In this document: positions 1 to 5,281 of the stretch, one piece after another | Numbering within the stretch: the first letter of the stretch is position 1 | Layout of the letters: each line of letters begins with the position of its first letter | Assembly (NCBI GenBank): GCA_050732575.1 | Contig: JBOHRF010000314.1 | Span: forward strand, 1 to 6,159 | Direction of reading: 5' to 3' | DNA from: JBBDWZ01 sp050732575 | Lineage (GTDB): Bacteria; Gemmatimonadota; Gemmatimonadetes; Longimicrobiales; RSA9 | Length of the DNA stretch: 6,159 bases | Program-made: the position numbers and the translations under genes | Notes under the pieces: generated by a model | What the model saw: the letters and a program-made list of their open reading frames with translations, nothing else | What the model was told of the DNA's origin: nothing | Database searches by the model: none

Positions 1-13
1 TCCTCGGGTTGTT

Positions 14-472
14 CTAGACGCCGAACTGCCGCAGGTGATGAGCCACGTGCCGGTACACGTAGCGTCCCCACTCGCCGCGGCTGAGCCGGCCCCACACATA
101 ATGCGGCTCGAGTCCGTCACCGCCGGTGGCGACAAAACGTCGTAACAGGCTCTCGAGCTGGGTGAGATCACGCTCGAAAACGTCAGGACGCGTGCCGCCT
201 TTCTCGGCGTCGAGTTCAGTCGATGTCCGGAAGCCATGCGGCCAGGGCAACGGAACGGTAAACGCAACGAAGCGGATCAGCCGCTTGCGCAGCGTAAGCG
301 GCCGGGCCGGCACCGGGCGATCGCCGAGCAAGGCCTTGAGGGAATCGCTCAGGTGACACACCGCCTGATGTGCGTTCATGCGGCCCCAACGGCGCGCACT
401 ATCCGGGCGAAGCCTGCCCAACCGCTCGAGGAGTTCGGTCGTGCATCCCGGCCGAAAGACGGTTCTCATCAT
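14..472 (-). CDS. DUF1569 / DinB-superfamily protein
   Basis: A protein of about 152 residues, the usual size for DUF1569 proteins, which belong to the DinB/YfiT-like putative metal-binding four-helix-bundle superfamily. The N-terminal segment 'WGRMNAHQAVCHLSDS' (residues 29-44) supplies His35 and His40. The C-terminal 'YRHVAHHLRQFG' (about 140-151) supplies further His residues, and 'HYVWGRLS' lies before it. These are the hallmark positions of the family and probably bind a divalent metal. No signal peptide or membrane segment is visible, so it is probably cytoplasmic. The frame is open up to 616, but those extra 48 residues look non-coding and family similarity begins near the ATG pair at 467-472, so that start was chosen. 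No strong ribosome binding site precedes it. The biochemical function of DUF1569 is unknown; thiol-transferase or stress roles known in DinB relatives are only an analogy. It is divergent from the ChaN-like gene and has no obvious functional link to it. Confidence 0.85.
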   Translation of the reverse strand: MMRTVFRPGCTTELLERLGRLRPDSARRWGRMNAHQAVCHLSDSLKALLGDRPVPARPLTLRKRLIRFVAFTVPLPWPHGFRTSTELDAEKGGTRPDVFERDLTQLESLLRRFVATGGDGLEPHYVWGRLSRGEWGRYVYRHVAHHLRQFGV

Positions 473-765
473 TGGTTGTCGCTCGAGAAGTGAGCGCGCA
501 GAGTCGTCCACGACCCGGCTCGTGGCGGCAATTCCCCAACGGTGACAGGTCGATCGAGTCATTGTGGATTCGACCGCGCCTGTGATAGTCGAATTCCCGC
601 GCGCCACCTGGCTCATGAGCCTCAGGTCGCGGCTGATCTGGCCATGTTTTCGCGGTGACGTTCACCTGCAACGCAATACTACTTGGGCTGGGCGTACCTC
701 GCCATTGGATCGACATGCTTCGCAAATTCAGTCCCTGGATCGGCGGGTCGCGGTTACCTTACGTG
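473..765. other. Divergent intergenic region
   Basis: This 293-base stretch lies between the start of the DUF1569 gene (minus) and the start of the ChaN-like lipoprotein gene (plus), so it must hold the promoters of both. Reading frames cross it on both strands, including extensions of both neighbouring genes, but their translations show no domain or signal. I see no RNA gene. The only structured element is the dyad and weak promoter-like stretch near 545-589. Nothing resembling a good Shine-Dalgarno sequence precedes either start. Confidence 0.6.
545..589 (+). promoter_or_regulatory. Imperfect dyad overlapping a weak promoter-like sequence
   Basis: GGTCGATC (548-555) faces GATTCGACC (567-575), an inverted repeat with one bulged base. 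An outer pair, ACAGG (545-549) and CCTGT (579-583), flanks it. On the plus strand, TTGTGG (562-567) and GATAGT (584-589) lie 16 bases apart, and TG stands just upstream of the latter in an extended -10 arrangement. This could be an operator-promoter overlap for the plus-strand lipoprotein gene. The matches are weak (3/6 and 4/6), it lies about 177 bases before the start codon, and sigma factor preferences of the host are unknown, so the call is tentative. Confidence 0.2.
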
Positions 766-1662
766 ATGCGCAAAACTCTTCCTGTAATTGCAATCCTCCT
801 GGCTGCGGGATGTGCCAGCCCGTCTGTGGTGCCCACTGCCCCCGGCAGCTTCCACCTTCCCGACTCGGTCATCGTGCGCGCCGGTACTACGGGAGTGCTC
901 ATGCAGACCGGGGAATCGCTGCGCCGCCTGGCAGCGGCCGACCTGGTCCTGTTGGGTGAGATCCATGACAATGCGCTACACCACGCGCTGCGTGCGCAGC
1001 TGATGGCCGCGCTGGCCTATCGTCGTCCAGCCATCGTGTTCGAGCAGTTCGCCGAGGCCGAAGCTCCGTTGTCCCCACCAAGCGACGGGATTCCGAGCGA
1101 GCAGTGGCTCGACCAGAACGGCTTTGACCGCTCAGGTTGGAAGTGGCCGCTGCATCAGCCGGTGGTGGAGGCGGCGATCAAGTATGGCCGGAGTCTTTGG
1201 GGCAGCAACCTCACGCGCGAGGCGTTGCGCGGAGTGGTGCGTGAAGGCGAGTCCGCCGTGCCCGCGCATCTGCGCGCGATCCTGCAGCAGGCGCCGCTGG
1301 ACAGTGTGGCGCGCGCCGCCATCGATCGTGAGCTCGACGCAGGACATTGCGGCCAGATGCCGCCGGCGCTGGCACCTGGCATGCGCGCGGCGCAAGTCGC
1401 GCGGGATGCCGCGATGGCACGGGCACTGGTGCGCGCCAGTGAAAGCGGACCGGCGTGGCTCATTGCCGGCCACGGTCATGTGCGCCGCGATTTCGCGGTG
1501 CCGCGTATCTTGCGCACGATTGCACCCGGCAAGTCCGTGCTTGCCGTGGGATTTCTCGAGCGTACGAAAAGCGGGGACGAGCCGACCGCGGCCGAACGCG
1601 CGCGCTTTGACATCGTGGTGGTTACCGCGCGTGTGAGCAGGCCGGATCTCTGCGCCGGTTGA
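766..1662 (+). CDS. ChaN-family lipoprotein (haem-binding uptake, Tiki superfamily)
   Basis: A 298-residue predicted lipoprotein. The leader from the ATG at 766 is short and ends in the lipobox LAAG-Cys16, so the mature protein should be lipid-anchored. The body carries the ChaN/Cofac_haem_bdg (PF04187) signatures: 'LLGEIHDN' (about 62-69), 'VFEQF' (91-95), 'HCGQMP' (194-199), 'MRAAQVARDAAMA' (206-218) and 'AGHGHVRRD' (234-242). In Campylobacter jejuni ChaN this fold binds haem and is implicated in iron uptake. The same EreA/ChaN/Tiki superfamily includes metalloproteases and esterase-like enzymes, and the conserved Glu and His residues (GEIH, HGH) would suit a metal or haem site. The frame is open back to 655, but only the start at 766 (or the adjacent GTG at 763) places a proper signal peptide at the N-terminus. 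No iron-uptake receptor or Fur-box-like sequence is visible nearby, so a haem role rests on family membership alone. Confidence 0.88.
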   Translation: MRKTLPVIAILLAAGCASPSVVPTAPGSFHLPDSVIVRAGTTGVLMQTGESLRRLAAADLVLLGEIHDNALHHALRAQLMAALAYRRPAIVFEQFAEAEAPLSPPSDGIPSEQWLDQNGFDRSGWKWPLHQPVVEAAIKYGRSLWGSNLTREALRGVVREGESAVPAHLRAILQQAPLDSVARAAIDRELDAGHCGQMPPALAPGMRAAQVARDAAMARALVRASESGPAWLIAGHGHVRRDFAVPRILRTIAPGKSVLAVGFLERTKSGDEPTAAERARFDIVVVTARVSRPDLCAG

Positions 1663-1676
1663 ACTGACGTGACGCA

Positions 1677-1723
1677 CGCGTCGTTAACGCGAGCACAGCG
1701 AGCGCGCCCGGCGCGCAGCGCCG
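1677..1723. terminator. Possible bidirectional terminator hairpins
   Basis: Two small perfect stems lie just after the stop of the lipoprotein gene: CGCGT-CGTTA-ACGCG (1677-1691) and CGGCGC-GCA-GCGCCG (1709-1723). Their position between converging genes suits a two-way terminator. Neither is followed by a T-run on either strand and the stems are only 5 and 6 base pairs, so they are not canonical intrinsic terminators and may be chance in such GC-rich sequence. Confidence 0.22.
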
Positions 1724-1764
1724 CGCCCGGCAACGCCGCGCCCGCATAGCGAAGCGCGCGCCCG
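1704..1764. repeat. Short GC-rich interspersed repeats in convergent spacer
   Basis: The heptamer GCGCCCG occurs four times, at 1704, 1723, 1738 and 1758 (steps of 19, 15 and 20 bases), separated by variable GC-rich linkers such as GCGCAGC and GCATAGCGAA. It sits in the 109-base spacer between the converging lipoprotein and asparaginase genes. It encodes nothing recognisable. It may be a degenerate tandem array or simply low-complexity GC sequence; the irregular spacing argues against a regulated iteron array. Confidence 0.45.
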
Positions 1765-1771
1765 CGCAGCG

Positions 1772-2809
1772 TCAGCGATCGAAGATCTTCTGCAACTCCG
1801 TTACGTCTTTCGTTCGGGTCAAAGCCAGCAAGAGCAGCACGCGCGCCTTCTGCGCGCTCAGGTTGTCGGCGCGGATCACGCCCAGCGCGCTCGCTTCTGC
1901 GTCGCGCGCGTAGAGCGGGATCAGGCGGCCGGTGTACACGCGCGTGCCCAGCACGACCGGAATCTGGCGCGCGCGCGCCTGCCTGATCGCGTCCAGCGTG
2001 CCCGCGGTCACGTGACCCAGGCCGAAGCCCTCGACCACGAGTCCGTCCAGCCCGCTTTCCTGCAGCAGCAGTCGGATCACGCGGCCATCGGCGCCCGCGT
2101 ACTGGCTCACGATCTCGACGCGACCAAGAGGCTGTGCTGCTGACAAAGGAATCGTTTGCCGGCGCAGCGGCGCGCGGTAGAACCGAACCGCACCCAGATC
2201 GGCCACGCCCAGCGCACCGAACTCGAGTGACTTGAACGTTTCCGCTTCGATCGTGTTCGTCTTGGTGACTTCGCGCGCAGCATTGATCTGCCCGTTCATG
2301 ACGACCAGTACGCCCTTGCCCAGTGCTTCAGGCGAGGTCACTACACGCACGGCATTCAGCAGGTTGCGCGGGCCATCGGAATCAAAGAACGATGCCGCGC
2401 GCTGTGCGCCCACCACCACCACCGGCTTTGTGCTCGTGATGGTCAGGTCCAGAAAGTACGCGGTCTCTTCGAGCGTGTCGGTACCGTGGGTCACGACCAC
2501 GCCGGTTATGCTGGGATCGGCGAGCAGCTCGTTCGCACGTGCGGACAGCCTGCGCCAGATCTCGGGCGTCATGTCGTAGCTGCCCACGTTGGCGATCTGC
2601 TCGGCTTCCACGCGCGCGATGGTGTCGAGACCTGGCACGGCCCGGACCAGGTCCGCGCCCGTGAGCGCGGGCGCCAGGGCGCCCGTGTTCGGATCGACGC
2701 GGCTGGCAATGGTGCCGCCCGTAGCCAGCACGACCACGCGCGGCAGCGCAGGGCGTTGCGCTGACAGGCCGGTCACGAACGCGAGCGAGCCAATAATTGC
2801 GATGCGCAT
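1772..2809 (-). CDS. ansB: Type II-like L-asparaginase, exported
   Basis: Hydrolyses L-asparagine to aspartate and ammonia; the leader suggests a periplasmic location. The 345-residue length matches exported type II enzymes. Residues 1-18 form a signal peptide ending 'GLSAQ'. Catalytic motifs are clear: 'ATGGTIAS' (29-36, Thr33 the expected nucleophile), 'VVTHGTDTLEETAYFLDL' (105-122, Thr110 and Asp111), 'SDGPRN' (144-149), 'VTKTNT' (181-186, Lys183) and a C-terminal 'AQKARVLLLLALT' (319-331). Departures from E. coli AnsB: the active-site lid 'SRVDPNTGALAP' has no Tyr at the place of Tyr25, 'GSYDM' replaces 'GSQDM' (Gln59 to Tyr), and 'GLGH' stands where Asn248 sits. These could change Asn/Gln selectivity. 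The lid resembles GatD-like proteins, but the rest is type II and there is no GatE partner. It is last in the cluster, 29 bases after the S51 peptidase gene. The ATG at 2809 is the first in-frame start after the preceding stop. The only Shine-Dalgarno-like stretch (AAAGGAA, 2832-2838) is 22 bases away, so translation may depend on the upstream gene. Confidence 0.92.
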   Translation of the reverse strand: MRIAIIGSLAFVTGLSAQRPALPRVVVLATGGTIASRVDPNTGALAPALTGADLVRAVPGLDTIARVEAEQIANVGSYDMTPEIWRRLSARANELLADPSITGVVVTHGTDTLEETAYFLDLTITSTKPVVVVGAQRAASFFDSDGPRNLLNAVRVVTSPEALGKGVLVVMNGQINAAREVTKTNTIEAETFKSLEFGALGVADLGAVRFYRAPLRRQTIPLSAAQPLGRVEIVSQYAGADGRVIRLLLQESGLDGLVVEGFGLGHVTAGTLDAIRQARARQIPVVLGTRVYTGRLIPLYARDAEASALGVIRADNLSAQKARVLLLLALTRTKDVTELQKIFDR

Positions 2810-2838
2810 AGTCGACCGAGTAACGGATTGATTCCTTT

Positions 2839-3633
2839 CTACGCGATCATTTCCGGTTCCATCAACCGCTCGACGGCTTTGCCACCAACTGCGCTGACAT
2901 GATAAACCTTTGCCCCCACGCGCGTCGCGACCACGCGTTTGACCTCGTTGTCCTCGAAATAGATGCCGGCATCGTTGTCACACGCGTAACCGGGCTTCAT
3001 CTCACCCGATGCGATCAGCTTGTGATAGAGCGGCCGGCGGCCGGGCTCCGCATCGTAGTGCGGTGAGTGGCTGCCCTTCAGGAAACCCAGGCATTTCACG
3101 ACCGTGAGTTCTTTCGGTCGGGAATCCGTGGTGCCCTCCTCGAACCAGCACAGCGAGCCGGCGCTCGCGCCGCCTAACACGATCCCGCGGTCCCAGGCTT
3201 CTCTCAACACGACATCGATGCCCTGCGCCTTCCAGATGGCTTGCTGGTTCAGCGTGTTGCCACCCGACGCGACAATGCCATCCATCGAAAGAAAAACTTC
3301 TTCCCAACTCCGGCTCATGCGCGTGCTGGCAATGAAGCTTTCCTGAACATGAGGCTCCACGTTGAGCGGCGCGCAGTTGCGGAACCAGGTGATGATGCCG
3401 TCCTGCCGGTCCGCCGATGCGGTGGGTAGATAACAAAGCTTTGGCCGTGGCTTCCCGGTCAGCTGTGCCATGTAGCGAATGAAGGCAGTGCCGTAGCCGC
3501 CGCCTGCGATCAGGATCTTGCGTGTCGCCGCGCGGCGCGTCGATTCGGCCTTCAACTCGTCCAGGGAAAACCGACCGCTGGCGAAAGCAAGTGAGCCCAA
3601 GACCGAGGAAACCACGAACTCGCGTCTCTTCAT
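2839..3633 (-). CDS. Exported peptidase E-like serine hydrolase (family S51)
   Basis: A 264-residue member of the S51 peptidase family (dipeptidase E and cyanophycinase relatives), which has a Ser-His nucleophile-elbow fold. Visible motifs: 'ILIAGGG' (40-46), 'ASGGNTLN' (122-129), the nucleophile elbow 'GGASAGS' (154-160, Ser157) and 'HSPHYDAE' (189-196, probable catalytic His192). PepE enzymes cleave Asp-Xaa dipeptides; cyanophycinases release beta-Asp-Arg. Size and motifs look closer to PepE, but the substrate cannot be fixed from sequence. Unusually for PepE, the N-terminus 'MKRREFVVSSVLGSLAFASG' looks like a twin-arginine leader (RREF plus hydrophobic stretch), implying export in folded form. 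The ATG at 3633 was chosen over upstream ATGs (to 3684) because GAGGAG precedes it by 9 bases and the leader begins there. It lies 56 bases after the Lgt-like gene and 29 before the asparaginase gene. Its product class (Asp-releasing) fits that neighbour. Confidence 0.88.
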   Translation of the reverse strand: MKRREFVVSSVLGSLAFASGRFSLDELKAESTRRAATRKILIAGGGYGTAFIRYMAQLTGKPRPKLCYLPTASADRQDGIITWFRNCAPLNVEPHVQESFIASTRMSRSWEEVFLSMDGIVASGGNTLNQQAIWKAQGIDVVLREAWDRGIVLGGASAGSLCWFEEGTTDSRPKELTVVKCLGFLKGSHSPHYDAEPGRRPLYHKLIASGEMKPGYACDNDAGIYFEDNEVKRVVATRVGAKVYHVSAVGGKAVERLMEPEMIA

Positions 3634-3642
3634 GATTGCACG

Positions 3643-3648
3643 CTCCTC
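3643..3648 (-). promoter_or_regulatory. Ribosome binding site deciding the S51 peptidase start
   Basis: GAGGAG on the minus strand ends 9 bases before the ATG at 3633. No comparable site precedes the upstream in-frame ATGs at 3684 or 3657, which supports the shorter protein beginning at the twin-arginine-like leader. Confidence 0.7.
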
Positions 3649-3689
3649 TGGTGGCATGGATGCCCATGATGTAGCGCGTTGCACGCCCG

Positions 3690-5189
3690 TCAGCGGTTTC
3701 GCAACGGCGCGAGTCCGATGCGCCGGCGCACGGCAATGCCGAACAAGTGCGAGTCTTCCTCGCCGAGGGCCAGGCCTGGCTCGATCTCCCAGGCGCCGAG
3801 CACCATCAACGCATTCGCGTACGCGCCCACAGGTGAGACGCCAAACCGAAGCTCGGAGCCCTGCGGTGAGATGCGTGTGCCGATGCCCAACTGAAGCATG
3901 GGCGTGGGCACGGGCGCAGGCTCGAAATCCGCGAAGCGGCCTTCGGCATAGAACTCGGGCGGACCGAGTCTAACACCGAGTATCGGGAGAATGGACGCCG
4001 ACTCGCCATCGTAGTACAGGTTGCCGCCCAGGACACCTATCGTACCGCCGACCCATTTGTAACGCCCACGCAAGAGCACTCCGGCGCCAGCCACTGAAAT
4101 GGCGGGTGGGGCCAACGTGTCCGCCGACTCGTCGCTTCCGGTAAAGACCTGTGCTTTGGCTGACCATTCCACGTTTGGGCTGGGTATGGTGGTGTAGGCG
4201 ACCGAGGCTCCGCCCATGGCATATCGGTGCGCGCCACCACACGACTCAACGTACTGTCCTCTCATGGCGCTGGCGCCTGCGGTCACAAAATGACGGGGTG
4301 CCTGGCGCGTGGTGGTGTCCACCTGCTGCACGGCGATCACAGACGCGAACGCAGGCAACATGCGCCGCGCTGACGAACTGACGGTGACCAGGATCAGGAC
4401 GCCGCTCAGAAGCGCCAGACTTGCCAGGGTCACGGCTTCGAGTGGTGTCAGCCCGCGCGCCGCCAGCAGGACCAGGCAGGCCATTGCAGCCGTCGCCGGC
4501 AGCCAGGCATGCGGCACAGCAGCGCGTTCGGGGCAGCGCCGGGCATAATCGTGTGCGCCCCACAACAAAACGGCGCTCAGCAACAGCAGCACGTGGGTCG
4601 TTCCGAACCCGCCGTCGCCGCGCAGGAACTGGAGTGCAAAGCGCAGTGCCAGGAATGGCAGCACAACGCCAGGAATCAGGATGTTGCGGCGAGTGCGCAG
4701 CTGGAAGTGTGCGGCCAGCGCAAGCAGGAGTGCGCCTGCGGCTTCGTAGAGCTGCGTGGGGTGAACCGCGTGGGCGCCTTCTTCATAGCGTACGCCCCAG
4801 GGCAAATCCGTGGGCGTGCCGGCGCAGCAGCCCGCCAGGAAACAGCCTATCCGTCCGATGGCGAGACCGACCGGAAGCGCAATCGCCAGCGCGTCTGTGT
4901 ACTCCGCATCGAGCCGCAGGATGCTCCGCGCGGCCAGCGCGACCATGGCGAGTGCGAACACGCCGCCCAGCACGGTCTTTTCGCCCACTTCTACGGCCGA
5001 CAGATCGAACGGGAGGAAGCGCGAGCCGAGCACACCGGCGATTGCGCACAGAATTAGAAAAGACGACAGTCTGCCCGCCGGTACTGCTGCGCGCGTGCCA
5101 CGCCAATAGGCCAGCCCGAAGGCCGCGAAGAAGGCGGCCGCATAAAACAGGTTGTAGGGTCCGGCCAAGAGGATCTGTTGAGCGTTCAT
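3690..5189 (-). CDS. Lgt-like integral membrane protein fused to a beta-rich C-terminal domain
   Basis: A 499-residue protein. Residues 1-215 resemble prolipoprotein diacylglyceryl transferase (Lgt), which moves diacylglycerol from phosphatidylglycerol to lipobox Cys at the inner membrane. Seven hydrophobic segments (about 10-28, 42-57, 71-88, 99-118, 149-162, 170-188, 198-211) match Lgt's number. Signatures are 'GRIGCFLAGCC' (112-122), 'PWGVRY' (130-135), 'HPTQLYEA' (143-150) and 'RFALQFLR' (183-190). Compared with E. coli Lgt, Arg143 and Arg239 are kept (Arg113, Arg183), but the HGGLIG His, Asn146, Glu151 and Glu243 appear as Leu74, Cys116, Cys121 and Gln187. It is therefore probably a paralogue of the Cys-containing Lgt-like type, with uncertain transferase activity. 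Two further hydrophobic segments (228-244, 248-270) follow. About 300-499 is Gly-rich alternating beta-strand sequence, like a small outer-membrane-barrel or secreted beta domain, which I cannot name. Typical Lgt is about 260-300 residues, so the tail is an addition. GGAGG lies 6 bases before the ATG. Confidence 0.75.
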   Translation of the reverse strand: MNAQQILLAGPYNLFYAAAFFAAFGLAYWRGTRAAVPAGRLSSFLILCAIAGVLGSRFLPFDLSAVEVGEKTVLGGVFALAMVALAARSILRLDAEYTDALAIALPVGLAIGRIGCFLAGCCAGTPTDLPWGVRYEEGAHAVHPTQLYEAAGALLLALAAHFQLRTRRNILIPGVVLPFLALRFALQFLRGDGGFGTTHVLLLLSAVLLWGAHDYARRCPERAAVPHAWLPATAAMACLVLLAARGLTPLEAVTLASLALLSGVLILVTVSSSARRMLPAFASVIAVQQVDTTTRQAPRHFVTAGASAMRGQYVESCGGAHRYAMGGASVAYTTIPSPNVEWSAKAQVFTGSDESADTLAPPAISVAGAGVLLRGRYKWVGGTIGVLGGNLYYDGESASILPILGVRLGPPEFYAEGRFADFEPAPVPTPMLQLGIGTRISPQGSELRFGVSPVGAYANALMVLGAWEIEPGLALGEEDSHLFGIAVRRRIGLAPLRNR

Positions 5190-5281
5190 GCAATGCCTCC
5201 GTCGGCCTTGGTGCTGGTAAGCGCAATTCTGGAATGTCGCGTCAGCGTTTGATCATTGGGTCAACCGCTGCCATCGGCGAC
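5190..5281 (-). other. Short spacer between the dmpA remnant and the Lgt-like gene
   Basis: This 92-base spacer holds the ribosome binding site of the Lgt-like gene. A TTGACC hexamer occurs on the minus strand (5259-5264), but no acceptable -10 sequence lies 16-19 bases downstream, so an internal promoter is not supported. No hairpin with a T-run is seen, which is consistent with read-through from the dmpA remnant. Confidence 0.45.
5196..5200 (-). promoter_or_regulatory. Ribosome binding site of the Lgt-like gene
   Basis: GGAGG on the minus strand, 6 bases before the ATG at 5189, is the best-placed Shine-Dalgarno sequence in the window and fixes the start of the Lgt-like protein. Confidence 0.7.

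Noticed and set aside
473..616. 48-residue N-terminal extension of the DUF1569 protein
   Set aside because: The extension lacks family similarity and looks like translated spacer. Homologues normally begin near the ATG pair at 467-472.
1132..1677. Minus-strand open frame of 181 codons within the ChaN-like gene
   Set aside because: It is antisense to a gene with clear lipobox and ChaN motifs. Its own sequence is His/Arg-rich and unlike any family.
1704..1764. GCGCCCG repeats as a CRISPR array or iteron origin
   Set aside because: The units are only 7 bases with irregular 15-20 base steps and GC-rich linkers, with no unique spacers and no AT-rich or replication-gene context.
3002..3736. Alternative minus-strand frame of 244 codons over the S51 peptidase gene
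   Set aside because: Out-of-frame shadow. The S51 motifs (GASAGS, GGNT, SPHY) and the GAGGAG ribosome binding site all belong to the other frame.
5236..5264. TTGACC on the minus strand as an internal promoter for the Lgt-like gene
   Set aside because: No -10-like hexamer lies at 16-19 bases from it; the sequence there reads CGCGAC or CGACAT.
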